NCBI GenBank assembly: GCA_003224085.1
Contig: QHYK01000039.1
Span: forward strand, 62,001-126,000
From: Acidobacteriota bacterium
Lineage (GTDB): Bacteria > Acidobacteriota > Terriglobia > Acidiferrales > UBA7541
Length of the DNA stretch: 64,000 bases
Direction: 5' to 3'
Part shown: positions 25,446-32,906 of the stretch, piece by piece
Layout: every line of letters starts with the position of its first letter
Numbering within the stretch: the first letter of the stretch is position 1
Translations under genes and position numbers: made by a program
Notes under the pieces: model-generated
What the model was told of the DNA's origin: nothing
The model's input: the letters and a program-made list of their open reading frames with translations, nothing else
Databases searched by the model: none

Positions 25446-26723
25446 TTAGCAGGCCAGACGGGAGCGGTCGAGGGTGAAGCCGTTGATGGGCCCGAGAACG
25501 GTGACGGCGATCTGGTCGGTCTGGAAATAGCGGCGCGCGAGGGACTGCAGCTCCTCGGCGGTGACCGCTTCGATGGCAGCGAGGATTTCGTCAAGCGAGA
25601 AGAAGCGGCCGAAATACAGCTCCTGGCGCGCGAGATTGGACATGCGCGAGCTGGTGGATTCGAGCGAGAGCATCAGCGAGCCCTTGAGATGGTTTTTCGA
25701 CCGGCGGAGTTCTTCTTCGGTGACCAGCGTTTCTTTCAGGGAACGAAATTCCTGGATGGTCAGGTCGATAACCTGGCCGATGGCATCGGTTGCCGTTCCG
25801 GCGTAGACGGTCATCATGCCCGCGTCGGAGTAGGGCGTGAGTTCGCTGAAGACAGCGTAGGCGAGGCCGCGCTTTTCGCGAATGTTTTGGAAGAGGCGCG
25901 AAGACATGCCGCCGCCGAGCAGATTGTTGAGCACGGCGAAGCCGAAGCGGTCCTGGTGCGCGAGCGGAACCGAAGGCACGCCGATGCAAAGGTGCGCTTG
26001 CTCGAGGTCGCGCTTGCCTTCCAGAAGAATGGGCGCCTGCGTCCGAGGCGCGCCGCCGTCGTCCGCAGGCCCGGCCGGTTCGAGGGAGCCGTACTCGCGC
26101 TCGACCAGTTTCAGAACCTGGTCGTGGGTAACATTACCCGCAGCCGTAACAACCAAATGGTCGGGAGCGAACCAATTCTGGAAACGCGTGCGCAACGCAT
26201 CGCGATTGAATTTTTTCACCGTTTCCGGCGTGCCAAGAATCGGCCGTCCCAGCGGGTGCCCGGGCCAGAAACCGCGCGTAAAAATCTCGTGCAGCAGGTA
26301 TTCGGGATTGTCCAGGTCCATCTTGATTTCTTCGAGGACGACTTTGCGTTCCTTCTTCACGTCTTCGGAATCGAATTTCGGCCGCAGGACGAGATCGGCG
26401 ATCACGTCGAAGGCGATAGGGAGATGCTCGTCGAGGACTTTGGCGTTGAAGCAGATTTGCTCTTTGGAGGTGAAAGCGTCGAGCATGCCGCCGACGGAAT
26501 CCATTTCGCGGGCGATGGCTTCGGCGGAGCGGCGCTCCGTGCCCTTAAAAACCATATGTTCGATGAAGTGGGCGAGGCCGTTCTCTTCGGGGATTTCGCG
26601 GCGGGAGCCGTTGCGCACCCAGACGCCAACCGAGACCGAGCGGACGTGCGACATGGTCTCGGTAATGACCACCAAGCCATTCGGGAGGACCTGCTTCTGA
26701 ATGTCGCGGACTTCTGATGCCAT
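25446..26723 (-). CDS. M16-family zinc metallopeptidase (mitochondrial-processing-peptidase-like)
   Basis: A 425-residue single-unit insulinase/pitrilysin-family peptidase. The inverted zinc motif HFIEHMVFKGT (HxxEH) appears near residue 46, with the third ligand Glu in the downstream VLEEIKMDLDNPEY region. YFQTDQIAVTVLGPI closes the second half-domain. The length and single active site match YmxG/PqqL-like processing peptidases of bacteria. No signal peptide is apparent. ATG at 26723 (MASEVRDIQKQ) is preferred to the GTG at 26741. Substrate unknown. Confidence 0.93.
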   Translation of the reverse strand: MASEVRDIQKQVLPNGLVVITETMSHVRSVSVGVWVRNGSRREIPEENGLAHFIEHMVFKGTERRSAEAIAREMDSVGGMLDAFTSKEQICFNAKVLDEHLPIAFDVIADLVLRPKFDSEDVKKERKVVLEEIKMDLDNPEYLLHEIFTRGFWPGHPLGRPILGTPETVKKFNRDALRTRFQNWFAPDHLVVTAAGNVTHDQVLKLVEREYGSLEPAGPADDGGAPRTQAPILLEGKRDLEQAHLCIGVPSVPLAHQDRFGFAVLNNLLGGGMSSRLFQNIREKRGLAYAVFSELTPYSDAGMMTVYAGTATDAIGQVIDLTIQEFRSLKETLVTEEELRRSKNHLKGSLMLSLESTSSRMSNLARQELYFGRFFSLDEILAAIEAVTAEELQSLARRYFQTDQIAVTVLGPINGFTLDRSRLAC

Positions 26724-26850
26724 CCAGCCATTCTGACACACGGTGAGGTCGAAAGGAAAATGATAATAGTACCTACGCTAAAACCTGTGGAAGCAAGGGT
26801 TTGCGGTGTGAGGAGATGTGCCGAATGGACCCGGAGCTGAGCTCTTCGCT

Positions 26851-27447
26851 TTAGAGCAGTTTTTCCTGGGGATTGAGTTTGCCGTATTCGCTGGTGAAGA
26901 AGAGCGGCACGTCGGCGTATGCGCCCTTGTCGCGATAATAGACTTCGCAACTGTCAAAGGGCTTCGAATAGATGTGGATGCTGACGGCGGGCTGATTAAA
27001 TTCGGCGAGGTTCATCACTTCGTGGACCGGTTCTATGGGATTGACGTACGTTGGATGCGCGGCGTCGAGGTCATAGAGTTCAGTGGGAATGATGCGGCAG
27101 GTGCCTTTCGCGGCGTCGCGGTCGTCCACGCGGTAGTTCTGGATGCGCAGACGGCCGATGGGCGCGGACATCCAGCAATTCTGCCCGCGATGATTATGAA
27201 TGCGGCTGTGCTGGCCAATGTTCCAGCAGAGCGTCATGCATTCGAAAAGGTCGTTGCGAAAGATGAGATTCCGCGTGTAATTTCCCGTGGAGAAGAAGCA
27301 ATATTTTTGGAGGCTCTCGGGCCGCACGGAGTGGCGGATGACGTAGTCCTGAACGTTTTGCAACGAGAATTCAGATTCGGGGATGGCCGCGAGGCCTTTG
27401 ACCCAATCTTGAATGTTGAGTTTTTCCGTTGCGACGTATTGCGCCAT
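26851..27447 (-). CDS. cdo: Cysteine dioxygenase type I
   Basis: A 198-residue cupin enzyme oxidising cysteine to cysteine sulfinate with an Fe(II) centre. The three iron ligands are visible: the two His of SRIHNHRGQNCW near residue 95 and the His in EPVHEVMNL. The catalytic His-x-Tyr is in VSIHIYSKPFDSCEVYY. The Cys five positions after the second iron His (HRGQNC) and the Tyr of HIY are the pair that forms the thioether cofactor in mammalian CDO. Most bacterial CDOs have Gly at the Cys position. Start ATG at 27447 follows GGGAGG. Confidence 0.93.
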   Translation of the reverse strand: MAQYVATEKLNIQDWVKGLAAIPESEFSLQNVQDYVIRHSVRPESLQKYCFFSTGNYTRNLIFRNDLFECMTLCWNIGQHSRIHNHRGQNCWMSAPIGRLRIQNYRVDDRDAAKGTCRIIPTELYDLDAAHPTYVNPIEPVHEVMNLAEFNQPAVSIHIYSKPFDSCEVYYRDKGAYADVPLFFTSEYGKLNPQEKLL

Positions 27448-27651
27448 ACCATGCCTCCCAACCCTCGTTTGGGATTCGCGGGGATTGCTAAGGAATTATA
27501 ACGCAAGGCGACGGAGAGGTAGAAAAGGAAGCAGTTGAGGTAAAGGAGGTAAAGGGAACGAGCTCAGAGATCGTGCCCTACCCGATAACTTGGCGCTCAT
27601 GGAGCTGGGTGGGATGATGTAGAGAGAGGATACCAATCACTCAGGCGAAGC

Positions 27652-28899
27652 ATGGTTGAATTGCTAGGCAAATCGAAAGAGGAATTGCGGGCGTTCTGCG
27701 CGGGGCTAGGTGAGCCGGCCTACCGCGGCGAGCAGATTTATCACGCGCTGTTTGCAGAGAGAAAATTTTATTTTGCGCGGATGACGAATTTGCCGGCGGC
27801 GTTACGAGAACGGCTTGCAAAGGAAGCGCGGATCACTCTGCCGGAAGTGAAGCAGCGGTTTGTTTCGAGGGATGGATCAGTGCGGTATTTGTTTGGCCTA
27901 AGAACGGAGGAAAAGGGAATTGCCACAGAGGGCACAGAGAAGAATCAGAGAAAGCTAAGTCGCGAGCGGACGCCCGCTTTGGTCGAGGCGGTGTTCATGC
28001 CGAGCCAGGGGCGGCAGACGATCTGCATCTCAACGCAAGCGGGATGCGCCGTGGATTGCCACTTTTGCCTGACGGCGCAGCTCGGACTCATTCGAAATTT
28101 GACGGCGGGAGAAATCGTGGGGCAAGCCCTAGTGGCGCTGGAAGAGCACAAGGGCAAATCGATCACCGGAACGAGGGAAAATCATACCAACTGCGGACAG
28201 AAGGATGCCGGGCTGAAGCCCGGCGCTACACAAACCCTTGACGCCATTCCCTTCGAAGCTCAGGACAAGCAGACAAATGTGGTGCTGATGGGACAGGGAG
28301 AGCCGCTGTTGAATTTCGAGCCGGTGATGGCGGCGGTGTGGATCATGCTGGATCCTGAAGGCATCGGATTGTCGCCGAAACATGTAACGCTCTCGACGAG
28401 CGGGATCGTGCCGGGAATTGAGCGGTTGGCGCAGGAAAAAGTGCGACCCAGGCTGGCGATTTCGCTGAATGCTTCGAACGACGAGCAGCGCGACGCGCTG
28501 ATGCCGATCAACAAGAAATATTCACTCAAAGTGCTGATGGAGGCTTGCAAAACTTATCCGTTGCGGCCATGGGAGCATCTGACGTTCGAGTACGTGATGC
28601 TGGGAGGCGTGAACGACTCGCCGGAAGATGCGCGGCGTGTGGTGCGGCTGCTGGCACCTCTGAAGCGCGCGAAGGTCAATTTGATTCCGTGGAATCCGGG
28701 CGAACTTCCCTACCGCGAATCTTCACCGGAACGCATCGAAGAATTCAGGCGAATTCTAAATGACAAGGGCGTGCCCGCGTTTGTGCGCTATTCCCGCGGG
28801 CGTGATGTCATGGCGGCCTGCGGGCAGCTAGCATTGCTAGATGTTTCGGCGCGGAGTGGAGTAGTTTCTATTACATCTAAGTGGCGCTCGAGGTTGTGA
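27652..28899 (+). CDS. rlmN: 23S rRNA (adenine-2503-C2)-methyltransferase with in-frame repeat insertions
   Basis: A 415-residue radical SAM methyltransferase acting on 23S rRNA A2503 and certain tRNAs. It has the N-terminal helical RlmN domain, the radical SAM motif CAVDCHFC near residue 132, VVLMGQGEPLLN, LSTSGIVPGI, and the C-terminal methylatable Cys in VMAACGQL. It is longer than usual because two stretches interrupt otherwise conserved regions. One, near 27911-27955, carries the dispersed-repeat motif CACAGAGGGCACAGAGA. The other, near 28160-28255, contains a perfect GC hairpin of a dispersed palindrome. Both keep the frame. A short extra tail follows ALLD. Confidence 0.93.
   Translation: MVELLGKSKEELRAFCAGLGEPAYRGEQIYHALFAERKFYFARMTNLPAALRERLAKEARITLPEVKQRFVSRDGSVRYLFGLRTEEKGIATEGTEKNQRKLSRERTPALVEAVFMPSQGRQTICISTQAGCAVDCHFCLTAQLGLIRNLTAGEIVGQALVALEEHKGKSITGTRENHTNCGQKDAGLKPGATQTLDAIPFEAQDKQTNVVLMGQGEPLLNFEPVMAAVWIMLDPEGIGLSPKHVTLSTSGIVPGIERLAQEKVRPRLAISLNASNDEQRDALMPINKKYSLKVLMEACKTYPLRPWEHLTFEYVMLGGVNDSPEDARRVVRLLAPLKRAKVNLIPWNPGELPYRESSPERIEEFRRILNDKGVPAFVRYSRGRDVMAACGQLALLDVSARSGVVSITSKWRSRL
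28207..28224 (+). repeat. Palindromic repeat embedded in rlmN
   Basis: GCCGGGC-TGAA-GCCCGGC, a perfect 7-bp stem with a tetraloop, followed by GCTACA. This is the form of a dispersed hairpin element. It is translated as DAGLKPGATQT inside RlmN. Confidence 0.7.
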
Positions 28900-29061
28900 C
28901 TGGTCTTCCAAGGCCAAGCGGCGCCCGGAAGCTCCAACGCTGCGTATAAGTCTCAGAACCCAGAGAGGAGACACCGTCGCCCATGGATAGTAGAAAGTAT
29001 CAAAGCCCCGATGACTCCCTGAAGTCACAAAAGGTAGAGGGCGACCTCCACCGCCGCTTCC

Positions 29062-29931
29062 TTAGCCCCGATTGGACAACGAAAAGTTGGATTTGATGCC
29101 GATGACGGAGAGGAGGCGGCCGGTCGAGCCCTCTTTGCGGTAGCTGAAGAAAAGGTCGCGGCGGCAGGCGGTACACAGACCGCTGACAAAAATGTTTCGC
29201 GCGAGGACGCCGGCTTCCAGGAGCTGTGCGCGGTTGGCTTTGCGCAGTTCGAGAAGAACATTCTTCGGCGGAGGCTGATGGCCCGGCGGGGCCATATTGA
29301 GCCATTGCAGGGGATTGGGCTCGTCGCCGGTGCGAAGTTCGTCGAACCAATCCGAGGCGTTTGAGAATTGCGAGCGAAATTCCGCGGCGACTTCCGTGCC
29401 CACTTCGTAGCAGCAGCCGCCGATGGATGGGCCGATGGCGGCAAGCATGTCCGGGGGCTTGGTGCCGAATTGCATTTGCATTTTTCCGATGGCTTTTGCG
29501 ACGATGCGCTGCAGCGTGCCGCGCCATCCGGCATGAACCGCCGCGACCGCGCGCCCCCGGGGGTCAACCAGAAGAATCGGAACACAGTCCGCGGTCTGAA
29601 CGGCCAGGAGCAGGCCTGGTCGATGAGTTATGGAAGCGTCGCCGCAGTAGGGCGAGTCAGGGGCTTTTTCAAAGAGATGAACAGCGTCCGAATGAATCTG
29701 GCTGAGCCCGCAAAGCTTCATTTCTTCTGCGCCAAGGGCGGATTGGAAACGGCGACGGTTCTCAAGAACATTTTCTTTGGTGTCCCATTCGGCGAAGCCG
29801 AGATTCAGAACTTTTTCGCCCCCAAGGCCACTCACGCCACCGGGCCGCGTGCTGAAACCATGAACGAGCCAGGGGATTTTAGACAGCGTGGACGATTGAA
29901 AAATCCGCAGGCCGCCAGCTTTCCGCTCCAT
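29062..29931 (-). CDS. pgeF: PgeF/YfiH-family multicopper-oxidase-fold protein
   Basis: A 289-residue member of the DUF152/YfiH (laccase domain) family, linked in E. coli to peptidoglycan editing and elsewhere to purine nucleoside phosphorolysis. Conserved metal-site motifs are LSQIHSDAVH, QTADCVPILL (Cys ligand), AAVHAGWRGTL and the GPSIGGCCYEV segment, with CTACRRDLFFSYRKEG at the end. Start ATG at 29931 (MERKAGGLRIF) is chosen because earlier sequence is not family-like. It diverges from acpS with about 160 bases between. Confidence 0.92.
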   Translation of the reverse strand: MERKAGGLRIFQSSTLSKIPWLVHGFSTRPGGVSGLGGEKVLNLGFAEWDTKENVLENRRRFQSALGAEEMKLCGLSQIHSDAVHLFEKAPDSPYCGDASITHRPGLLLAVQTADCVPILLVDPRGRAVAAVHAGWRGTLQRIVAKAIGKMQMQFGTKPPDMLAAIGPSIGGCCYEVGTEVAAEFRSQFSNASDWFDELRTGDEPNPLQWLNMAPPGHQPPPKNVLLELRKANRAQLLEAGVLARNIFVSGLCTACRRDLFFSYRKEGSTGRLLSVIGIKSNFSLSNRG

Positions 29932-30091
29932 CCAATTTGAGGCAGGCGTTCGACCAGCCCCTTGGAGGCGGGCATGGCGGCGACTTTTTACGGCATTCGT
30001 AGGCATTGCAGCTCTACCAGTATAATCGGAGCGGCTTGGTCAGGGTCGCATGGGGGTGTAACTGGGCCAAACGCGGGCCGCTGGAGGCCTC

Positions 30092-30469
30092 TTGATTATC
30101 GGGATGGGCTTGGACATTGCCGAAGTGCACCGCATCCAGAAGGCCATTGAGCGGCACGGAGAAACGTTTCTGCGGCGGCTGTACACGCAGAAAGAGCGCG
30201 ACTACTGCGAACAATTCAAAAATAAATACGAACGCTACGCCGGGCGCTTTGCGGCAAAGGAAGCGGGAATGAAGGCGCTGGGAACCGGCTGGCGGCGCGG
30301 CGTGCGCTGGGTGGACCTGGAAGTGGTGCGGGAGATAAGCGGCCGGCCCACATTGAAGCTAGCCGGCGAAGCGGGAAAAATCGCGAAACAGCTTGGTGTG
30401 AAGCACATCACGTTGAGCATCACACATACCGAGCAGCAGGCACTGGCCCAGGTCATTTTCGAAGGTTGA
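30092..30469 (+). CDS. acpS: Holo-[acyl-carrier-protein] synthase
   Basis: A 125-residue AcpS of normal size, transferring 4'-phosphopantetheine from CoA to acyl carrier protein. MIIGMGLDIAEVHRI carries the first metal-binding Asp, and RYAGRFAAKEAGMKALGTGW holds the Glu/Lys of the active site. ITLSITHTEQQALAQVIFE closes the fold. The start is TTG at 30092, supported by GGAGG a few bases upstream and by the family N-terminus; an in-frame ATG lies four codons later. Confidence 0.95.
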   Translation: MIIGMGLDIAEVHRIQKAIERHGETFLRRLYTQKERDYCEQFKNKYERYAGRFAAKEAGMKALGTGWRRGVRWVDLEVVREISGRPTLKLAGEAGKIAKQLGVKHITLSITHTEQQALAQVIFEG

Positions 30470-30523
30470 TTGGAAACATCCGCCGCCACCGAGCCTTCGG
30501 CTGAACGCCCGACAGGCGGCACC

Positions 30524-31138
30524 TTAAGTCTGATCTACGCGCGCTCTTGCCAGCAGTTCAGTTTTCCAGCTTCGTGAAAGAGCATCTGTCTTAACGGCTC
30601 GCTCGAGCAGGTCCAGATGCTGGGTTGCGCCGAGGTAGAGATGGTGGTTCACAATTTCAATCTTCTGACCGGCACTCACTTCGCCCGGTTCGATCACGGA
30701 AAAGTAGAAACCACTGCGACCACTCGTCAAGAAGTGCTTGATCATGTCGTCGCCGTCAAAACGAAGTGCCAATTTATAACAAGGCATGCGCGGCTGCGTG
30801 ACCATAAGGACGGCAGAGCCGATTCTTACCTGGTCTCCAATGCAAAGACTGTCCTCGCGAAGGCCTTCGGTGGTGAGATTCTCGCCGAACATGCCCCAGG
30901 AAAACGGCGCATCGGGTAGCTCTTGCCGCCAGTAATCGTAGTACTCGGCAGGATAGGCACAAACCGCTTTTTCCTCTCCGCCATGTACCGTGAGGTCCGC
31001 CTGGCGGTCGCCCGTGAGATTCAGCTTGCCGATCCTCACGGGGCCGGGTACAGGCTCCTTGAAGATCGCAGTCTGGCCGGTCATGCCCTTCCAGAGAACC
31101 TCGCTGGGCATTCCAACGTTTACAGAAACGACTTTCAC
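30524..31138 (-). CDS. MOSC-domain protein (YiiM-like)
   Basis: A 204-residue protein with the molybdenum-cofactor sulfurase C-terminal fold. DRQADLTVHGGEEKAVCAYP, FGENLTTEGL and the conserved Cys motif VTQPRMPCYKL are characteristic. YiiM proteins reduce N-hydroxylated compounds using molybdenum cofactor. No partner ferredoxin domain is fused here. GTG start at 31138. It lies 63 bases downstream of the hydrolase gene on the same strand, so the two may be co-transcribed. Confidence 0.9.
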   Translation of the reverse strand: MKVVSVNVGMPSEVLWKGMTGQTAIFKEPVPGPVRIGKLNLTGDRQADLTVHGGEEKAVCAYPAEYYDYWRQELPDAPFSWGMFGENLTTEGLREDSLCIGDQVRIGSAVLMVTQPRMPCYKLALRFDGDDMIKHFLTSGRSGFYFSVIEPGEVSAGQKIEIVNHHLYLGATQHLDLLERAVKTDALSRSWKTELLARARVDQT

Positions 31139-31201
31139 GTTTACGCCTCTATCCCTCCCCCCGCGAAGAGGGCATCGGAAACTCGCTGGCCCATGATCGA
31201 C

Positions 31202-32074
31202 TTACGCGGCGGCCTTGGATCGAAGCTTGCGGCCGAGAAAATCGTGAATGGCGCCGGCGATTTCTTGATGGTGGGTTTCCAAGGCAAAATGGCCGGTGTC
31301 ATAAAAATGCACTTCGGCGTTGGGGTTGTCGCGCTTGAATGCTTCCGCGCCCGGGGGAAGAAAGAACGGATCGTTCTTGCCCCAGACCGCGAGCAGGGGA
31401 GGCTGGTTCTTGCAGAAATATTTCTGGAACTTCGGATAAAGCGCAACGTTGCTGGCGTAGTCCAGAAATAGGTCCAGTTGGATTTCGTGGTTGCCGGGAC
31501 GCGCCAGGAGCGCGGAGTCGAGTGTATAGGATTCCGGAGCGATGAGCGCCGCGTCCTGGACTCCGTGCGTGTATTGCCACCTGGTAGCTTCGGGCTTCAG
31601 GAAATCGCGCAGGGCTGCGCGATTGGCGGCGCTGGGCTCTTTCCAGTATTTCTGGATGGGATTCCATCCTTCGCTTAATCCTTCCTCATACGCATTGCCG
31701 TTCTGCGAGATGATGGCCGTGATGTGCTCCGGGTGAGCCAAAGCGAGCCGGAGTCCCACGGGCGCGCCGTAATCAAACACGTAAATGGCGAAGTTCTTGA
31801 GGCCAATCGACTGGGTGAAACGGCCGATGACCTTGGCCAAGTTTTCGAACGTGTAGCGAAACTGTTGCCGAGTCGGGACATCGGAAAAGCCGAAACCCGG
31901 CAGGTCGGGAGCAACTACGTGATAGCGCTCGGCCAATGCCGGAATCAGGTTGCGGAACATGTGCGAGGACGTCGGGAAGCCGTGGAGCAAGAGTATCGTT
32001 GGTGCGGTTTCGGGGCCAGCTTCGCGGTAGAAGATGTTGATTCCATCGACGGCGGCCTGTTTGTTGCGAATCAT
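31202..32074 (-). CDS. Alpha/beta hydrolase (haloalkane dehalogenase/epoxide hydrolase-like)
   Basis: A 290-residue alpha/beta hydrolase. LLLHGFPTSSHMFRNL is the oxyanion region and APDLPGFGFSD the next loop. The nucleophile elbow VFDYGAPVG has Asp where esterases have Ser. AVWGKNDPFF and FYDTGHFALETH give the acid and the catalytic His. Start ATG at 32074 follows GGAGACAC. It is divergently transcribed from a CGNR regulator, which may control it. Substrate unknown. Confidence 0.88.
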   Translation of the reverse strand: MIRNKQAAVDGINIFYREAGPETAPTILLLHGFPTSSHMFRNLIPALAERYHVVAPDLPGFGFSDVPTRQQFRYTFENLAKVIGRFTQSIGLKNFAIYVFDYGAPVGLRLALAHPEHITAIISQNGNAYEEGLSEGWNPIQKYWKEPSAANRAALRDFLKPEATRWQYTHGVQDAALIAPESYTLDSALLARPGNHEIQLDLFLDYASNVALYPKFQKYFCKNQPPLLAVWGKNDPFFLPPGAEAFKRDNPNAEVHFYDTGHFALETHHQEIAGAIHDFLGRKLRSKAAA

Positions 32075-32164
32075 TCGTGTCTCCTTCTGAGATTGGCAAG
32101 CGCGAGGGATTGCCGACGAACTTGCTGTTCAGCCAGGTCTGCGCTCCCCCGCCATTTGATCTGC

Positions 32165-32181
32165 TAACTGGTAAAAGGTTA
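32165..32181. promoter_or_regulatory. Candidate operator between hydrolase and CGNR regulator
   Basis: TAACTGGTAAAAGGTTA is an imperfect palindrome (TAAC...GTTA with symmetric inner T/A) in the 142-bp divergent gap, 36 bases before the regulator ATG. Position suggests a binding site for the adjacent CGNR regulator; this is inference. Confidence 0.35.
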
Positions 32182-32216
32182 CATTATCGGTGTTCTACTT
32201 TGGACGGAACACAACC

Positions 32217-32906
32217 ATGAGGAATACAGAACACAAGTCAAATCGCAGAAATGGCTTTTTCTTCCTCGGAAACCAACTGGCCCTGGACTTCCTGAATACC
32301 CTCCCGGTGCAGGACGGAAGGCAGTTGGAGCTGCTCCCAGATTTTGGGGCGTTGCTTGGGTGGTTCGAGGCAGCGGGCCTTCTGCAATCCCGGGAAGTCG
32401 CGGCCCTTAGGCAAAAATGGGATGGATCGAAGCGCGCCCAGCAGACGACGGCGGCCATGAGACAACTGCGTGAGAAACTGAGAGAACGGGTTGTTGCCTG
32501 GGAGAACGGCGGCAGTGTCCGGCGCTCAACGTTGCGCGAACTGAATCGCGTGATGGCCGCGCATCCCATGCGCACGCGGTTAAAGGCCGAAGGAAAATCG
32601 CTCTCGACAGAGCTGTGGTTCGAAGCGCGCGAGCCCGAAGACCTCTTTGCTCCGTTGGCACACAGCGCGGCGGCGTTGTTCGCGGCTACGGACCGTAATT
32701 GCGTCCGAAAGTGCGCGCAATGTGTGTTGCATTTCCAAGACACGAGCAAGAAGGGGACGCGACGTTGGTGCAGCATGCGGCTGTGCGGGAATCAATTGAA
32801 GGTTGCAGCCTACGCGGCACGGCGACGCCAGGAGCGCGCAGCAAGCCAAAGCTACTTAATAACGAAAAAATCACCGATGCCGAGCGCGTCGATGCCGGCA
32901 CAATAA
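32217..32906 (+). CDS. ABATE/CGNR zinc-finger transcriptional regulator
   Basis: A 229-residue protein of the CGNR family. The N-terminal ABATE domain opens with FFLGNQLALDFLNTLP. The C-terminal zinc finger reads RNCVRKCAQCVLHFQDTS then RRWCSMRLCGNQLKVAAYAA, giving the C-x3-C-x2-C and C-x4-CGN cysteine ligands and the DNA-binding helix. Family members act as ligand-responsive regulators. ATG at 32217 fits the conserved N-terminus better than an upstream in-frame start at 32190. Its tail overlaps the end of the convergent carbamoyltransferase gene by 55 bases. Confidence 0.9.
   Translation: MRNTEHKSNRRNGFFFLGNQLALDFLNTLPVQDGRQLELLPDFGALLGWFEAAGLLQSREVAALRQKWDGSKRAQQTTAAMRQLREKLRERVVAWENGGSVRRSTLRELNRVMAAHPMRTRLKAEGKSLSTELWFEAREPEDLFAPLAHSAAALFAATDRNCVRKCAQCVLHFQDTSKKGTRRWCSMRLCGNQLKVAAYAARRRQERAASQSYLITKKSPMPSASMPAQ

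Noticed and set aside
25347-26717. 456-codon plus-strand frame opposite the M16 peptidase
   Set aside because: Antisense shadow; the HxxEH zinc motif and family sequence are on the minus strand.
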